In this document: positions 25,965 through 35,330 of the stretch, piece after piece | Layout: each line of letters begins with the position of its first letter | Numbering within the stretch: the first letter of the stretch is position 1 | NCBI RefSeq assembly: GCF_002934235.1 | Contig: NZ_PTIS01000003.1 | Location: 124,001 to 188,000, forward strand | Direction of reading: 5' to 3' | Source: Clostridium algidicarnis DSM 15099 | GTDB lineage: Bacteria > Bacillota > Clostridia > Clostridiales > Clostridiaceae | DNA length: 64,000 bases | The notes under the pieces: model-generated | The model's input: only the letters and a program-made list of their open reading frames with translations | Database searches by the model: none | What the model was told of the DNA's origin: nothing | Made by a program: the position numbers and the translations under genes

Positions 25965-28787
25965 GTGAACTTAGAGATAATAAGACCTATATTTTTACTC
26001 CTCATACCTGTTTTTGTAGCAATTGTTATATACACATTTAAATATTTAAAAACATTTAGAAAAAGGAATACATTAGCAGCCATTTCTAGGATAATAATAT
26101 TTACATTATTATGCTTAGCTCTTTCTGGCATAACTATTAAATTAAATATAAAAGATACTTCAACGTTGTTTTTATTTGACGTTTCAGAATCAAATAAAGA
26201 ATTTAAAGAGGAAGGCGAAAAATTTATAAAGGAATCTATTGAAAGTATGCCTAAAAAGAATAAGGCAGCGGTTATGGTTTTTGGAGATGGAACAATTTTA
26301 GAAAAGTTTTTTTCAAAGGGAAATGCATTTAACGGTATTTCAGACATACCACTTTCTACATCAACTTCTACAAATATAGAGGATGCTATTACAAAAGCTT
26401 TATTAACTTTTCCAGAAGAAAGTGCTAAAAGACTAGTAATTATAACAGATGGTGAAGAAAATAAAGGAAGTTTACTTAAAACAGCTTCATCATTAGAGAC
26501 TCAAAATGTAGAGGTTAAGGTTTATAAAGTAAATAAAAGTGAAAAGCCTGAAGTATACGTAGATAAGGTAAGTATACCAGAACGTATAAATATAGGTGAT
26601 GAATTTTCAGTAGTTATAACCATAGAAAGCAATGTAAAAACTTCTGCTAAGGTTTCGCTATATTCAGATAGAACTAAAAAGGCAGAGCAAAGTGTAGATG
26701 TTGAAAAAGGAAAAAATAACTTTGTTTTTAAAGATATTCAAGACTCGGGAGGCTTTAAAAGTTATAAGGTAGTAATTGAGCCCACTTTAGACAGTGAAGT
26801 AAAGAATAATGAATATCTTACATTTACTAACGCAGAAGAAAAACCAAAAATCTTATTAATTGAAAGTAAAGATGGAGAAGGAAAGGAATTAGAAAATATA
26901 TTTTCTACGCTTTCTGTGAATTACAGTAAGATAAATTCAAAAGAAGCACCAAGAAACCTTAAGGAAATGCTAGAGTTTAAATCTATAATTACTGCTAATG
27001 TACATATAGATGATATTAATAAGGGGTTTGTAGATAATTTAGAGGATTATGTTAAGGAATATGCCGGATCTTTTATAGCTACAGGGGGAGAAGATTCTTT
27101 TGCTTTAGGAGGCTATTTAAATACACCTTTTGAAAAGGTACTTCCGGTTTACATGGATATGCGTGGTAAAAAGGAAATACCTAAAATGGCATTAGCTCTT
27201 GTAATAGATCATTCTGGAAGTATGGGTGGCGGAGAGAATATAACAAAACTTGCATTAGCTAAAGAGGCCGCAGAAAAAGCTGTAGAAACATTAAGACCTA
27301 TAGATGATATAGGAGTTTTAGCCTTTGATGATTCATTTAACTGGGTAGTACCTATTAAAAACAGTAAGGATAAAGAGGATATAAAAAGTAAAATAAGAGG
27401 TATAGATGTTAATGGTGGAACAAGTATTTATCCAGCACTAAAGGAAGCTTATGATGGATTAAAAAATAACGATGCAAAAATAAAGCATATTATACTCCTT
27501 ACAGACGGACAGGATGGGTTTAATCAATACGAAGATGTACTTAGTACTGGTAATGATGAAAAGATAACCTTATCTACAGTGTCAGTAGGATCAGATGCAG
27601 ATAAAACTTTACTACAGAACCTAGCAAGCCTTGGTGGAGGAAGAAGCTATCATACGGACATATACACAGATATCCCACGTATATTTGCAAAAGAGATCTT
27701 TTTATCATCGAAGTCATACTTAAACAATAGGGAGTTTACGCCAAAATTAACTAGCCCTCATAATATATTAAATGGAGTTGCAAAGGATGGGTTTCCAACT
27801 CTACTTGGGTATGTAGGATCTTCAGCAAAAGAAACTTCTAGTATAATACTATCTTCAGATGAAGATGATCCTATACTTACAGCCTGGCAGTATGGACTTG
27901 GAAGATCTGTTGCATGGAATTCTGATATGGCTGGAAGATGGAGTAAAAATTTATCTAGCTGGAATAAGACCACTAAGTTATGGCAGAATATACTTAACTG
28001 GTCTATAGAAAGCTATGGTGATGGAGAAGGAATTATAAGCGTTAATATTACTGGAAAGCAGGCATTTATAGAATACGAAACAAAAAATAAAGGGGAAAGC
28101 CAAAAAGTGAATGCTTTAGTAACTAGTGAAAAAGGCGAAAAATCGGATTTGTATTTAGAAGTTACAAAACCTGGGAAGTATTCTGGGGTTTTAGATCTTA
28201 AGGAAACAGGCTTTTATAGTTTAAATATAAGAGAGATAGAAGACGAAAAAGTAATTAATAGTCAAAATACCACTATTGCTATGCAATATTCTCCTGAATA
28301 TAAGTTTTTTAAAGATAAAGGAGCATTAGATAAGCTAGTAGAGGAGACTAAAGGTACCTTTGTAAAATCTTCTGATGAAATATTTAATTCCAGCTTAGAA
28401 TCTGTATGGAGTAGAATAGATTTAAGCAATATACTTTTATCTATGGCACTTGTTTTATTTATCATAGATATAGCGTATAGAAGATTAAATTTAAATACCA
28501 AGCTATTTAAAGTGAAGGGAAAAACAGGTAAACAATATAAAAAATCAAAAAAGAGTTTTAAGAAAAACATTAATAATGAAGATAAAGATACTATTAAGGG
28601 TAAGTTAGAAAAGGTATCTAATAAAGACTTTGTTAAATCAAATTTTAATACATTAGATGAAACTGAAAATAATAAAAAAGATATTGATACTAATAAAGAT
28701 AATAAAAAACAAAATTTAAGTGAAAAATCTAAAACCTTAGATACTTCTTCTTTACTAAGAAAAAAAGAGGAAAGAAATAAATATTAA
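25965..28787 (+). CDS. Membrane protein with two von Willebrand A domains and a GATase1-like domain
   Basis: The product has 940 residues from GTG 25965. Two membrane segments (about 7-27 and 40-58) lead into a first VWA domain with metal site D72-V-S-E-S. A beta domain follows at about 205-285, then a GATase1-like stretch at about 294-395. A second VWA domain has metal site D415-H-S-G-S. One membrane helix near 820-840 precedes a Lys-rich cytoplasmic tail of about 90 residues. Both VWA domains keep D-x-S-x-S and a later T and D (T-D-G-E, T-D-G-Q), so both may bind metal. It is the last gene of the operon. The role is probably as a MoxR client at the outer face, which is inference. Confidence 0.88.
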   Translation: MNLEIIRPIFLLLIPVFVAIVIYTFKYLKTFRKRNTLAAISRIIIFTLLCLALSGITIKLNIKDTSTLFLFDVSESNKEFKEEGEKFIKESIESMPKKNKAAVMVFGDGTILEKFFSKGNAFNGISDIPLSTSTSTNIEDAITKALLTFPEESAKRLVIITDGEENKGSLLKTASSLETQNVEVKVYKVNKSEKPEVYVDKVSIPERINIGDEFSVVITIESNVKTSAKVSLYSDRTKKAEQSVDVEKGKNNFVFKDIQDSGGFKSYKVVIEPTLDSEVKNNEYLTFTNAEEKPKILLIESKDGEGKELENIFSTLSVNYSKINSKEAPRNLKEMLEFKSIITANVHIDDINKGFVDNLEDYVKEYAGSFIATGGEDSFALGGYLNTPFEKVLPVYMDMRGKKEIPKMALALVIDHSGSMGGGENITKLALAKEAAEKAVETLRPIDDIGVLAFDDSFNWVVPIKNSKDKEDIKSKIRGIDVNGGTSIYPALKEAYDGLKNNDAKIKHIILLTDGQDGFNQYEDVLSTGNDEKITLSTVSVGSDADKTLLQNLASLGGGRSYHTDIYTDIPRIFAKEIFLSSKSYLNNREFTPKLTSPHNILNGVAKDGFPTLLGYVGSSAKETSSIILSSDEDDPILTAWQYGLGRSVAWNSDMAGRWSKNLSSWNKTTKLWQNILNWSIESYGDGEGIISVNITGKQAFIEYETKNKGESQKVNALVTSEKGEKSDLYLEVTKPGKYSGVLDLKETGFYSLNIREIEDEKVINSQNTTIAMQYSPEYKFFKDKGALDKLVEETKGTFVKSSDEIFNSSLESVWSRIDLSNILLSMALVLFIIDIAYRRLNLNTKLFKVKGKTGKQYKKSKKSFKKNINNEDKDTIKGKLEKVSNKDFVKSNFNTLDETENNKKDIDTNKDNKKQNLSEKSKTLDTSSLLRKKEERNKY

Positions 28788-28792
28788 AGGTC

Positions 28793-28826
28793 AACTAGGT
28801 AATTATATGTAATTGCCTAGTTTCTA
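28793..28826 (+). terminator. Hairpin ending the envelope operon
   Basis: AACTAGGTAATTA at 28793-28805 pairs with TAATTGCCTAGTT at 28810-28822, with one G-T pair. The T-run after it is short. Confidence 0.6.
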
Positions 28827-28921
28827 GATAAGTAGCCACAATTCAATATAGACTAGATTTTTATTCCTAATAACTATATAATAGGTATAGTTAAATTATT
28901 TTAATTCGTGACATGTTAAAA

Positions 28922-28930
28922 TGTTATAAT
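28922..28930 (+). promoter_or_regulatory. Extended -10 promoter for tRNA-Ala
   Basis: TG (28922-28923), one base, then a perfect TATAAT (28925-28930) lies 20 bases before the mature tRNA 5' end. No clear -35 box is seen. Confidence 0.6.
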
Positions 28931-28950
28931 TAGAGATAAGGTAAAAGTAT

Positions 28951-29027
<77 letters not shown>

Positions 29028-29199
29028 ATTGAATTAGTCTAAATAAGATTAAGCCTATATTATATAAGAATATTTAAAATAGAAGTGAAATATGAGATGA
29101 GTTTAATTTTTATGATATAGTATATAGATAGATGATCTTATTTTAATTGCTGAATTAAATTAAAAAGGTAATAGAATACTAAGAAGGGAATGGTCACAA

Positions 29200-30852
29200 G
29201 TGGAGATTAATAATAATACTTCAAATTTTATAAAGAACATAGTAAAAGAAGATATAGATTCAGGAAAGCATAAAGAAATAGTAACTCGTTTTCCACCAGA
29301 ACCTAATGGATACTTACATATAGGTCATGCAAAATCAATAGTTTTAAATTTTGAACTTGCAGACGAGTTTAAAGGAAAAACAAATTTGAGGTTCGACGAT
29401 ACAAACCCTATTAAAGAGGATACAGAATATGTAGAATCAATAAAAGATGATGTGAAATGGCTTGGATTTAAATGGGATGAACTATATTTTGCATCGGATT
29501 ATTTTGAAGAGATGTATGATAAAGCTAAATTGCTTATTAAAAAAGGTAAAGCTTATGTTTGTGATTTAACACCAGAAGAGATGAAAGAATACAGAGGAAC
29601 CTTAACTGAACCTGGAAAAGAAAGCCCTTATAGAAATAGATCAGTAGAAGAAAACTTAAATCTTTTTGAGAAGATGAAAGATGGAGATTTTAAGGATGGA
29701 GAAAAGGTATTAAGAGCTAAAATAGATATGGACTCTCCAAATATGAATATGAGGGATCCTATAATATATAGAATATCTCATACTAATCATCATAATACTT
29801 TGAATAAATGGTGTATATACCCTATGTATGATTTTGCGCATCCATTAGAAGATGCTATAGAAGGAATAACTCATTCAATTTGCACCCTAGAATTTGAGGA
29901 CCACAGACCTCTTTATGACTGGGTAGTAAAAGAATGTGAAATGAAAAGTGTGCCAAGACAAATAGAATTTGCAAGGCTTAATATTACAAACACTGTAATG
30001 AGTAAAAGAAAACTAAAATTATTAGTTGATGAAAAGATTGTAGATGGATGGGATGACCCAAGAATGCCTACCATAGCTGGGCTTAGAAGAAAAGGATATA
30101 CGCCTGAATCTATTAGAAACTTTTGTAGAGCCATTGGAGTTGCTAAAGCTAGTAGTCTTGTAGACTCTCAAATGTTAGACCATTTTATAAGAGAAGATTT
30201 AATGCCTAAGGTTCCAAGAACTATGGCAGTACTAAAACCTTTAAAGCTTATAATAACAAATTATCCTAAAGACCAAGTAGAAATGCTGGATATAGAAAAT
30301 AATGGAGATAACCCTGAAGCAGGAATAAGGAAGGTGCCTTTTTCAAGCGAAATTTATATAGATCAAGATGATTTCATGGAAAACCCTCCAAAAAAGTATC
30401 ATAGATTATACTTAGGTAATGAGGTAAGACTAAAGGGTGCTTATTTTGTTAAGTGTAATGATGTTATAAAAGATGAAGAGGGAAATGTAACTGAGATACA
30501 TTGTACCTATGATGTAGAAACTAAGAGTGGTAGTGGATTCACAGGGAGAAAGGTAAAAGGAACTATACACTGGGTAGATGCTAAGATGGCTAAGAAGGCA
30601 GAATTTAGACTATATGAGCCTTTAATATTAGACGATGAAGAAGGAGCTGAAGGAAAGCATTTCTTAGAACAAATAAATCCAAATTCTATGGAAATATTAG
30701 ATGGATTTGTTGAACCATTTATGGAAGATGCAAAAGCTCAAGATAAATTTCAATTAGTTAGACATGGTTACTTTAATGTAGACGAAAAGAGTAATGAAGA
30801 TAAATTGGTTTTAAATAGAATAGTTTCTTTAAAAAGCTCATTTAAATTATAA
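29200..30852 (+). CDS. glnS: Glutaminyl-tRNA synthetase
   Basis: The product has 550 residues and charges tRNA-Gln with glutamine in the cytoplasm. The class I motifs are [13 protein letters not shown] at 31-43 and V-M-S-K-R-K-L near 266-272 (the KMSKS site). The P-E-P-N form, not the P-S-P-T form of GluRS, marks it as GlnRS. A C-terminal anticodon-binding beta-barrel region follows. It starts at GTG 29200, 10 bases after AAGAAGGGA; an ATG at 29190 opens only six codons in another frame. Many Firmicutes make Gln-tRNA by amidation, so a dedicated GlnRS is notable. No T-box leader is visible in the 170 bases upstream. Confidence 0.96.
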   Translation: MEINNNTSNFIKNIVKEDIDSGKHKEIVTRFPPEPNGYLHIGHAKSIVLNFELADEFKGKTNLRFDDTNPIKEDTEYVESIKDDVKWLGFKWDELYFASDYFEEMYDKAKLLIKKGKAYVCDLTPEEMKEYRGTLTEPGKESPYRNRSVEENLNLFEKMKDGDFKDGEKVLRAKIDMDSPNMNMRDPIIYRISHTNHHNTLNKWCIYPMYDFAHPLEDAIEGITHSICTLEFEDHRPLYDWVVKECEMKSVPRQIEFARLNITNTVMSKRKLKLLVDEKIVDGWDDPRMPTIAGLRRKGYTPESIRNFCRAIGVAKASSLVDSQMLDHFIREDLMPKVPRTMAVLKPLKLIITNYPKDQVEMLDIENNGDNPEAGIRKVPFSSEIYIDQDDFMENPPKKYHRLYLGNEVRLKGAYFVKCNDVIKDEEGNVTEIHCTYDVETKSGSGFTGRKVKGTIHWVDAKMAKKAEFRLYEPLILDDEEGAEGKHFLEQINPNSMEILDGFVEPFMEDAKAQDKFQLVRHGYFNVDEKSNEDKLVLNRIVSLKSSFKL

Positions 30853-30879
30853 TTAAAAAATTAATATAGGTTTAAAATG

Positions 30880-30930
30880 CACTCTATAAAGTAGAATTTT
30901 GAAAAGTTCTACTTTATAGAGTGTTTTTTG
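30880..30930 (+). terminator. Intrinsic terminator of glnS
   Basis: The 17-base arm at 30880-30896 (CACTCTATAAAGTAGAA) pairs perfectly with 30907-30923, followed by six T. Confidence 0.93.
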
Positions 30931-30964
30931 TAGGGTAGAATAAAAGATCATAAAGTAATCACAA

Positions 30965-30990
30965 ATTACATTGAAAAGGTTCAATGTAAT
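30965..30990. terminator. Hairpin between convergent glnS and the diguanylate cyclase gene
   Basis: ATTACATTGA at 30965-30974 is inverted in TCAATGTAAT at 30981-30990. It lies 58 bases beyond the stop of the leftward gene and could end its transcript, though the T-run is weak. Confidence 0.4.
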
Positions 30991-31047
30991 AGTATTTCTG
31001 GATTAGGTTTTATAAATATGAGTTATTGATATCAACTATATGAAGAA

Positions 31048-32514
31048 TTATTTAAATATATGAATTTGATTTCTACCATTTCTTTTAGCAAGATAAAGAG
31101 CTTCATCAGCCATTTTTATTAAAGAATCTTCAGCTATATTATCATTTGGTAGTATTGAGGATATCCCAATGCTTAAACTGATAATAGGAGTGACTTTAGA
31201 ATATAAATGAGGAATACTTAGATATTCTAGAGAACTTTTAATACTATTAGAAATAATTAATGCTGCATCATCATTACTGTGGGGCATTAATATTACAAAT
31301 TCTTCTCCACCGTAGCGGGCAGCTAAAAAAGGCGTGTTTTTTGTCAATTCGTTTATGAGCATTGCAACTTTTTTTAAACATTGGTCTCCTTCAAGATGAC
31401 CATAATTATCATTGTAAAGCTTGAAATAATCTATATCCATCATTATTAAAGATAAATAGGTCTTGCTATCTTTACATTGCTTAAAGAAAAGAGATAGATT
31501 TTCATCAAAAACTCTTCTATTCGATATACCTGTAAGTCCATCTATTTCAGATAAGGTTTTTAATTTTAGTTCTATGTTCTTCCTTATGGTCACATCTTTA
31601 AAATTCCAAAAGTGACCCTTGTATTGGTTATCCATATTTATAGGAATGTAATCTATTTCTAAGGTTCTACCATCTTTTAGATAAAACTCATTGTTAATAA
31701 AAAGAGTTTTATTATACTTGACTTTGCTCATAGTACTAATAAAATAAGTAGGATTCGAAAACTCATACTTAATAATATCCATGAAATAGTTTTCATTTTT
31801 TTCCACTAAATATTTAGGTGACAAATCTAATCCGAATAAATCAATAAGTGCTAAATTTGAATAAGTTATTTTACCATGATCATTTTGAGCTAATATTCCT
31901 GAATTAAGATTTGATAATAAGGAGTCTAGCTGAGATGAGGTATATTTAAGTTTGTTATAAGTGGAATTATAATTATTTATGTATTCAGCTATTAAGTATG
32001 CTAAAAACAAAGATAGTGTAGAAAATAAAACGTGAAAAGGAAATAATTTCAGTACTTCATTATTATCTTTTAAATTAAGTATAAGCGATAGTAATATTAA
32101 AATTAAAGATGATATATTGGCATATCGAATTTTTTTTAGGCTAGTTATCTTTTTAGTAGATATTAAATAACAAACTAAAGACAATATTAGTGTGATTATT
32201 GATGCTATAATGCTAGTAGAATTAAATCCTATAAACAATCTTCCAAGTATAATTATAACTGTAGTTATAAAACCAGATATGGGATTTGAATAAATAAAGG
32301 ACATAATAATAGCAAGATGTCTTAAATCTACTATGGTATTATTTTTGAGTGAAATGCTAAAATGCATTAATACTAGGCCAAGCATTCCGAAGGTTACCCC
32401 TGAAATTACGCTATCTAAATTTTTGTTTCTAAAGGATAGCTTGGGGATTATCATACCATTAAAAAAGAGGAAGGAAATAAAAGTTACCATATTAATAAAA
32501 AAACTGTCTAACAT
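31048..32514 (-). CDS. Membrane diguanylate cyclase: 5TMR-LYT sensor, PAS, GGDEF
   Basis: The product has 488 residues and makes cyclic di-GMP. The N-terminal about 190 residues carry six or so membrane segments in the pattern of the LytS/YhcK-type receptor. A PAS-like domain follows at about 195-320 (G-I-L-A-Q-N-D-H-G-K-I-T-Y-S-N), then a GGDEF domain at about 325-488. The active-site loop R-Y-G-G-E-E-F and the upstream D-I-D-Y-F-K-L-Y-N-D are intact, so it should be active. The reverse-strand SD GAGGTG precedes the ATG at 32514. No EAL domain is present. Confidence 0.93.
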   Translation of the reverse strand: MLDSFFINMVTFISFLFFNGMIIPKLSFRNKNLDSVISGVTFGMLGLVLMHFSISLKNNTIVDLRHLAIIMSFIYSNPISGFITTVIIILGRLFIGFNSTSIIASIITLILSLVCYLISTKKITSLKKIRYANISSLILILLSLILNLKDNNEVLKLFPFHVLFSTLSLFLAYLIAEYINNYNSTYNKLKYTSSQLDSLLSNLNSGILAQNDHGKITYSNLALIDLFGLDLSPKYLVEKNENYFMDIIKYEFSNPTYFISTMSKVKYNKTLFINNEFYLKDGRTLEIDYIPINMDNQYKGHFWNFKDVTIRKNIELKLKTLSEIDGLTGISNRRVFDENLSLFFKQCKDSKTYLSLIMMDIDYFKLYNDNYGHLEGDQCLKKVAMLINELTKNTPFLAARYGGEEFVILMPHSNDDAALIISNSIKSSLEYLSIPHLYSKVTPIISLSIGISSILPNDNIAEDSLIKMADEALYLAKRNGRNQIHIFK

Positions 32515-32702
32515 ATACTACACCTCAATATATAAGTAATTAAATATAAGTTAAGTATAACATGGGTTAATATATATATATAAACAATTCAAAAGAAATA
32601 CATATAATCTGTACTGATATAAAATAAAAGTATTGAAAAGTATATCCAAAATTGTTAACATAGTGTTAAAAGCAAAATATAACAGAAGGAGATTAAACTA
32701 TT

Positions 32703-34427
32703 ATGATGAAAAATATTAAAATCAAAAGCAAAATTACAATAGGTCTTATAACTGTTATGCTAATTATGTCATTTGTTATTATTATAGCCTATGATGGCAA
32801 CGTTAAAACAAATAAACAAATAAACCAGAACATGTATACTTATGAAATTATAAGAGAAGCAGATTTACTTACCACAAGTATTGTAGATATGGAAACGGGT
32901 ATTAGAGGATACGGTATAACTGGTGATAAAGAATACCTAGAGCCATTTAACAATGGAAAATTAGAAGTAAAGGAACATTTGGATAGATTAATTGAATTAA
33001 CTGAAGGAGACGAAGAGCAACAAACAAGACTTGCAAGTCTTAATATTTCTGTGAATAGCTGGATTGTAAGAGAAGGTGAAGCTTTAATGGGAATAAGAAA
33101 TAAGGTTAATTCAAATGAACTCCCTCCAGATAGAGTTGCATACTTTATGAGTACAAAACAAGGTAAAAAAAGTATGGATGATATAAGGAGTATTTCAAAG
33201 GAACTTGTACAAGTAGAAAAAGATAAATTAGATGTTAAAATAAATGATATGAATAGTTGGCAAGTAAAAGCTAAAACTGTAATGATTTTAGGTACACTTA
33301 TAGCATTCATAATAGGTTTTATTGCCATATACATAGTGGTTAGATCTGTAACAGGACCTATTAATCTCCTTCAAAAAGAATTAGATGGACTAGCTAGTAG
33401 TGGTGGAGACCTTACTAAAACAATAGACATAACCTCAAAAGATGAAATAGGGGATCTTGCCTCTAGTTTAAATAGGTTTATTCAAGAAATTAGATGTATA
33501 ATCTTACAAGTTAATGAAAACGCATTATCTGTGAAAAACAATGTGGGAAATATAACAGAATCCATGATGTCATTAAATAATGAGATATTAGATGTGAGTG
33601 CTAGTACTGAAGAGCTCTCAGCTAGTATGGAAGAAACAGCTGCAGCTACAGAAGAAATGAATTCATCAGCAGATGAAATAGCTAAGATAATAGAAGATTC
33701 ATCTAAGAAGACTGAGATAGGAGTTAAACAATCAGATGAAATAAGGGAAAGAGCAGAAAATATAAGAAATCATGCAGAAATTTCATCTAAAGAATCTTAT
33801 GAAATATATGAAAAGAGCAAAGAAACTTTAGAAAATGCTATGGAGAAATCTAAGGTTGTAGAACAAATAAATATTTTTTCAGAAACTATATTAGAAATAT
33901 CATCAAAAACCAACCTTTTAGCTTTAAATGCAGCTATAGAAGCTGCCAGAGCCGGGGAGGCTGGTAGAGGCTTTTCAGTTGTTGCTGAAGAAATTAGAAA
34001 TCTTGCAGAACAATCAAATGAAACAGTATCCAAGATTAAAGCCGTTACCTTTGAGGTTGTAGATGGGGTAAAAGAACTTACGAAGTCTTCTTCAGATATA
34101 TTAGAATTTATAAATAATAAGGTTATAAAAGATTATGAGAATCTAGTAAGTATTGGACAAGGATACAGTAAGGATGCAGATTATGTATCTACTACAATGC
34201 AGGATTTTAATTCTATGCTAAAATTAATTGAAGAATCCCAAAATAGTCTTTTACAGGTCATCGAAGATATAACTCACACCTCCTATGAAGGAGCAGAAAA
34301 TACATCTAGCATATCTGAAAAGGCTCTAATGGTAAGAGAAAACTCTGAGGCAATAGTTGAAAGTGCAGAAGGAGTTAGCAAAAATTCAGACAAGCTTTTA
34401 GAATCAGTTTCAAAATTCAAAGTTTAA
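32703..34427 (+). CDS. Methyl-accepting chemotaxis protein with CHASE3 sensor
   Basis: The product has 574 residues (573 if the second of two adjacent ATGs is used; SD AGAAGGAGA suits either). A membrane segment lies at about 12-30, followed by an extracellular all-helical CHASE3 domain with the typical [10 protein letters not shown]-x-x-T-G-D. A second membrane helix is at about 193-215, followed by HAMP and the signalling hairpin with [17 protein letters not shown]. It should pass ligand signals to CheA/CheW. Unlike the receptor at 9121, it has an unbroken frame. A strong terminator follows. Confidence 0.93.
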   Translation: MMKNIKIKSKITIGLITVMLIMSFVIIIAYDGNVKTNKQINQNMYTYEIIREADLLTTSIVDMETGIRGYGITGDKEYLEPFNNGKLEVKEHLDRLIELTEGDEEQQTRLASLNISVNSWIVREGEALMGIRNKVNSNELPPDRVAYFMSTKQGKKSMDDIRSISKELVQVEKDKLDVKINDMNSWQVKAKTVMILGTLIAFIIGFIAIYIVVRSVTGPINLLQKELDGLASSGGDLTKTIDITSKDEIGDLASSLNRFIQEIRCIILQVNENALSVKNNVGNITESMMSLNNEILDVSASTEELSASMEETAAATEEMNSSADEIAKIIEDSSKKTEIGVKQSDEIRERAENIRNHAEISSKESYEIYEKSKETLENAMEKSKVVEQINIFSETILEISSKTNLLALNAAIEAARAGEAGRGFSVVAEEIRNLAEQSNETVSKIKAVTFEVVDGVKELTKSSSDILEFINNKVIKDYENLVSIGQGYSKDADYVSTTMQDFNSMLKLIEESQNSLLQVIEDITHTSYEGAENTSSISEKALMVRENSEAIVESAEGVSKNSDKLLESVSKFKV

Positions 34428-34455
34428 TAAATAAAGATATGAAAAGGTTTTACAA

Positions 34456-34510
34456 AGTAACAAATAAAAAACTATCTGTAAACTTTACAGATAGTTTTTT
34501 ATTTGTTACT
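34456..34510. terminator. Bidirectional terminator, 27-base perfect inverted repeat
   Basis: The 27 bases 34456-34482 are the exact reverse complement of 34484-34510, with one base between. The core ACTATCTGTAAA/TTTACAGATAGT is flanked by A-run and T-run on opposite sides, so it can stop the rightward receptor gene and the leftward pssA gene. Confidence 0.9.
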
Positions 34511-34545
34511 TATATTACTTTGAGCAAATATAAGTAAACAAATAA

Positions 34546-35064
34546 TTATCTTTTTTGGAATTTTATATTACTTACCATAAGATAAGATAAGATTGCTGCT
34601 AATATTACAATTATAGATGGATTCATAAATCTAGCTTTTGTAACAAGTACAAATAAAGCTATTAGTATACCTGCAAAGGTTATTGGTATGCCTTTAAATA
34701 CACCATCAAAGTCAGAGATGTTATATCTTGCAAGTCTATAAGCACCAGCTATAGGAAAGGCTAATAACACAATGTAACCTAGAAGTCCCATTGATTTAAA
34801 ACTATATAAATTAAATATTAAAAGTGCAGGTGCTACACCAAATGATATTAAATCACTAAGAGAATCAAGCTCTTTGCCTATTTCACTAGATACATTTAAT
34901 GCTCTTGCTACCCTACCATCATACCTATCAGCTAAGCCTGCCATTATTATGAATAAGCTTGCTAAAATATAATTTCCATCTAAGGTCATAAGCAAAGACA
35001 TAACTCCACAACCTAAATTGCTTAATGTAAGGACATTAGGGATAGCATTTTTAATTTTATACAT
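34546..35064 (-). CDS. pssA: CDP-diacylglycerol--serine O-phosphatidyltransferase
   Basis: The product has 172 residues with about six membrane segments. It shows the full CDP-alcohol phosphotransferase motif D46-x2-D49-G50-x2-A53-R54-x8-G63-x3-D67-x3-D71, which binds the metal and CDP-diacylglycerol. The size and the R-Y-D-G-R-V-A-R form fit Gram-positive PssA, which makes phosphatidylserine, the precursor of phosphatidylethanolamine. No psd gene is adjacent in the window, so a related CDP-alcohol transferase specificity cannot be fully excluded. A reverse-strand SD (AAAGGAG) precedes the ATG. Confidence 0.88.
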   Translation of the reverse strand: MYKIKNAIPNVLTLSNLGCGVMSLLMTLDGNYILASLFIIMAGLADRYDGRVARALNVSSEIGKELDSLSDLISFGVAPALLIFNLYSFKSMGLLGYIVLLAFPIAGAYRLARYNISDFDGVFKGIPITFAGILIALFVLVTKARFMNPSIIVILAAILSYLMVSNIKFQKR

Positions 35065-35330
35065 ATTATCTAAACTCCTTTCATTAATAAATGTTTATAA
35101 TTTAACAATATCAGAACTATTTATTGGAGACTGCTAAATTAATTAGTATAATTTTTAAGAATAATAAAACTATACTAATATATATTATAGCATCATTAAG
35201 TAGAAATAACATTACCTCAACCTTAAAAGAACCTTAAACCATAAAAAGATAAATTAAGTGTAATCAATAATATTTTATTTTTAATACAATATATGTTAAC
35301 ATAAAAATAAAAACGTAAAAGGTGATATGT

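Noticed and set aside
29028-29199. T-box leader for glnS
   Set aside because: The gap is only 172 bases and shows neither the T-box core nor a terminator/antiterminator pair.
32612-32620. Sigma-28-like -10 (ACTGATAT) before the CHASE3 receptor
   Set aside because: No TAAA box stands at the required distance, so the match is too weak.
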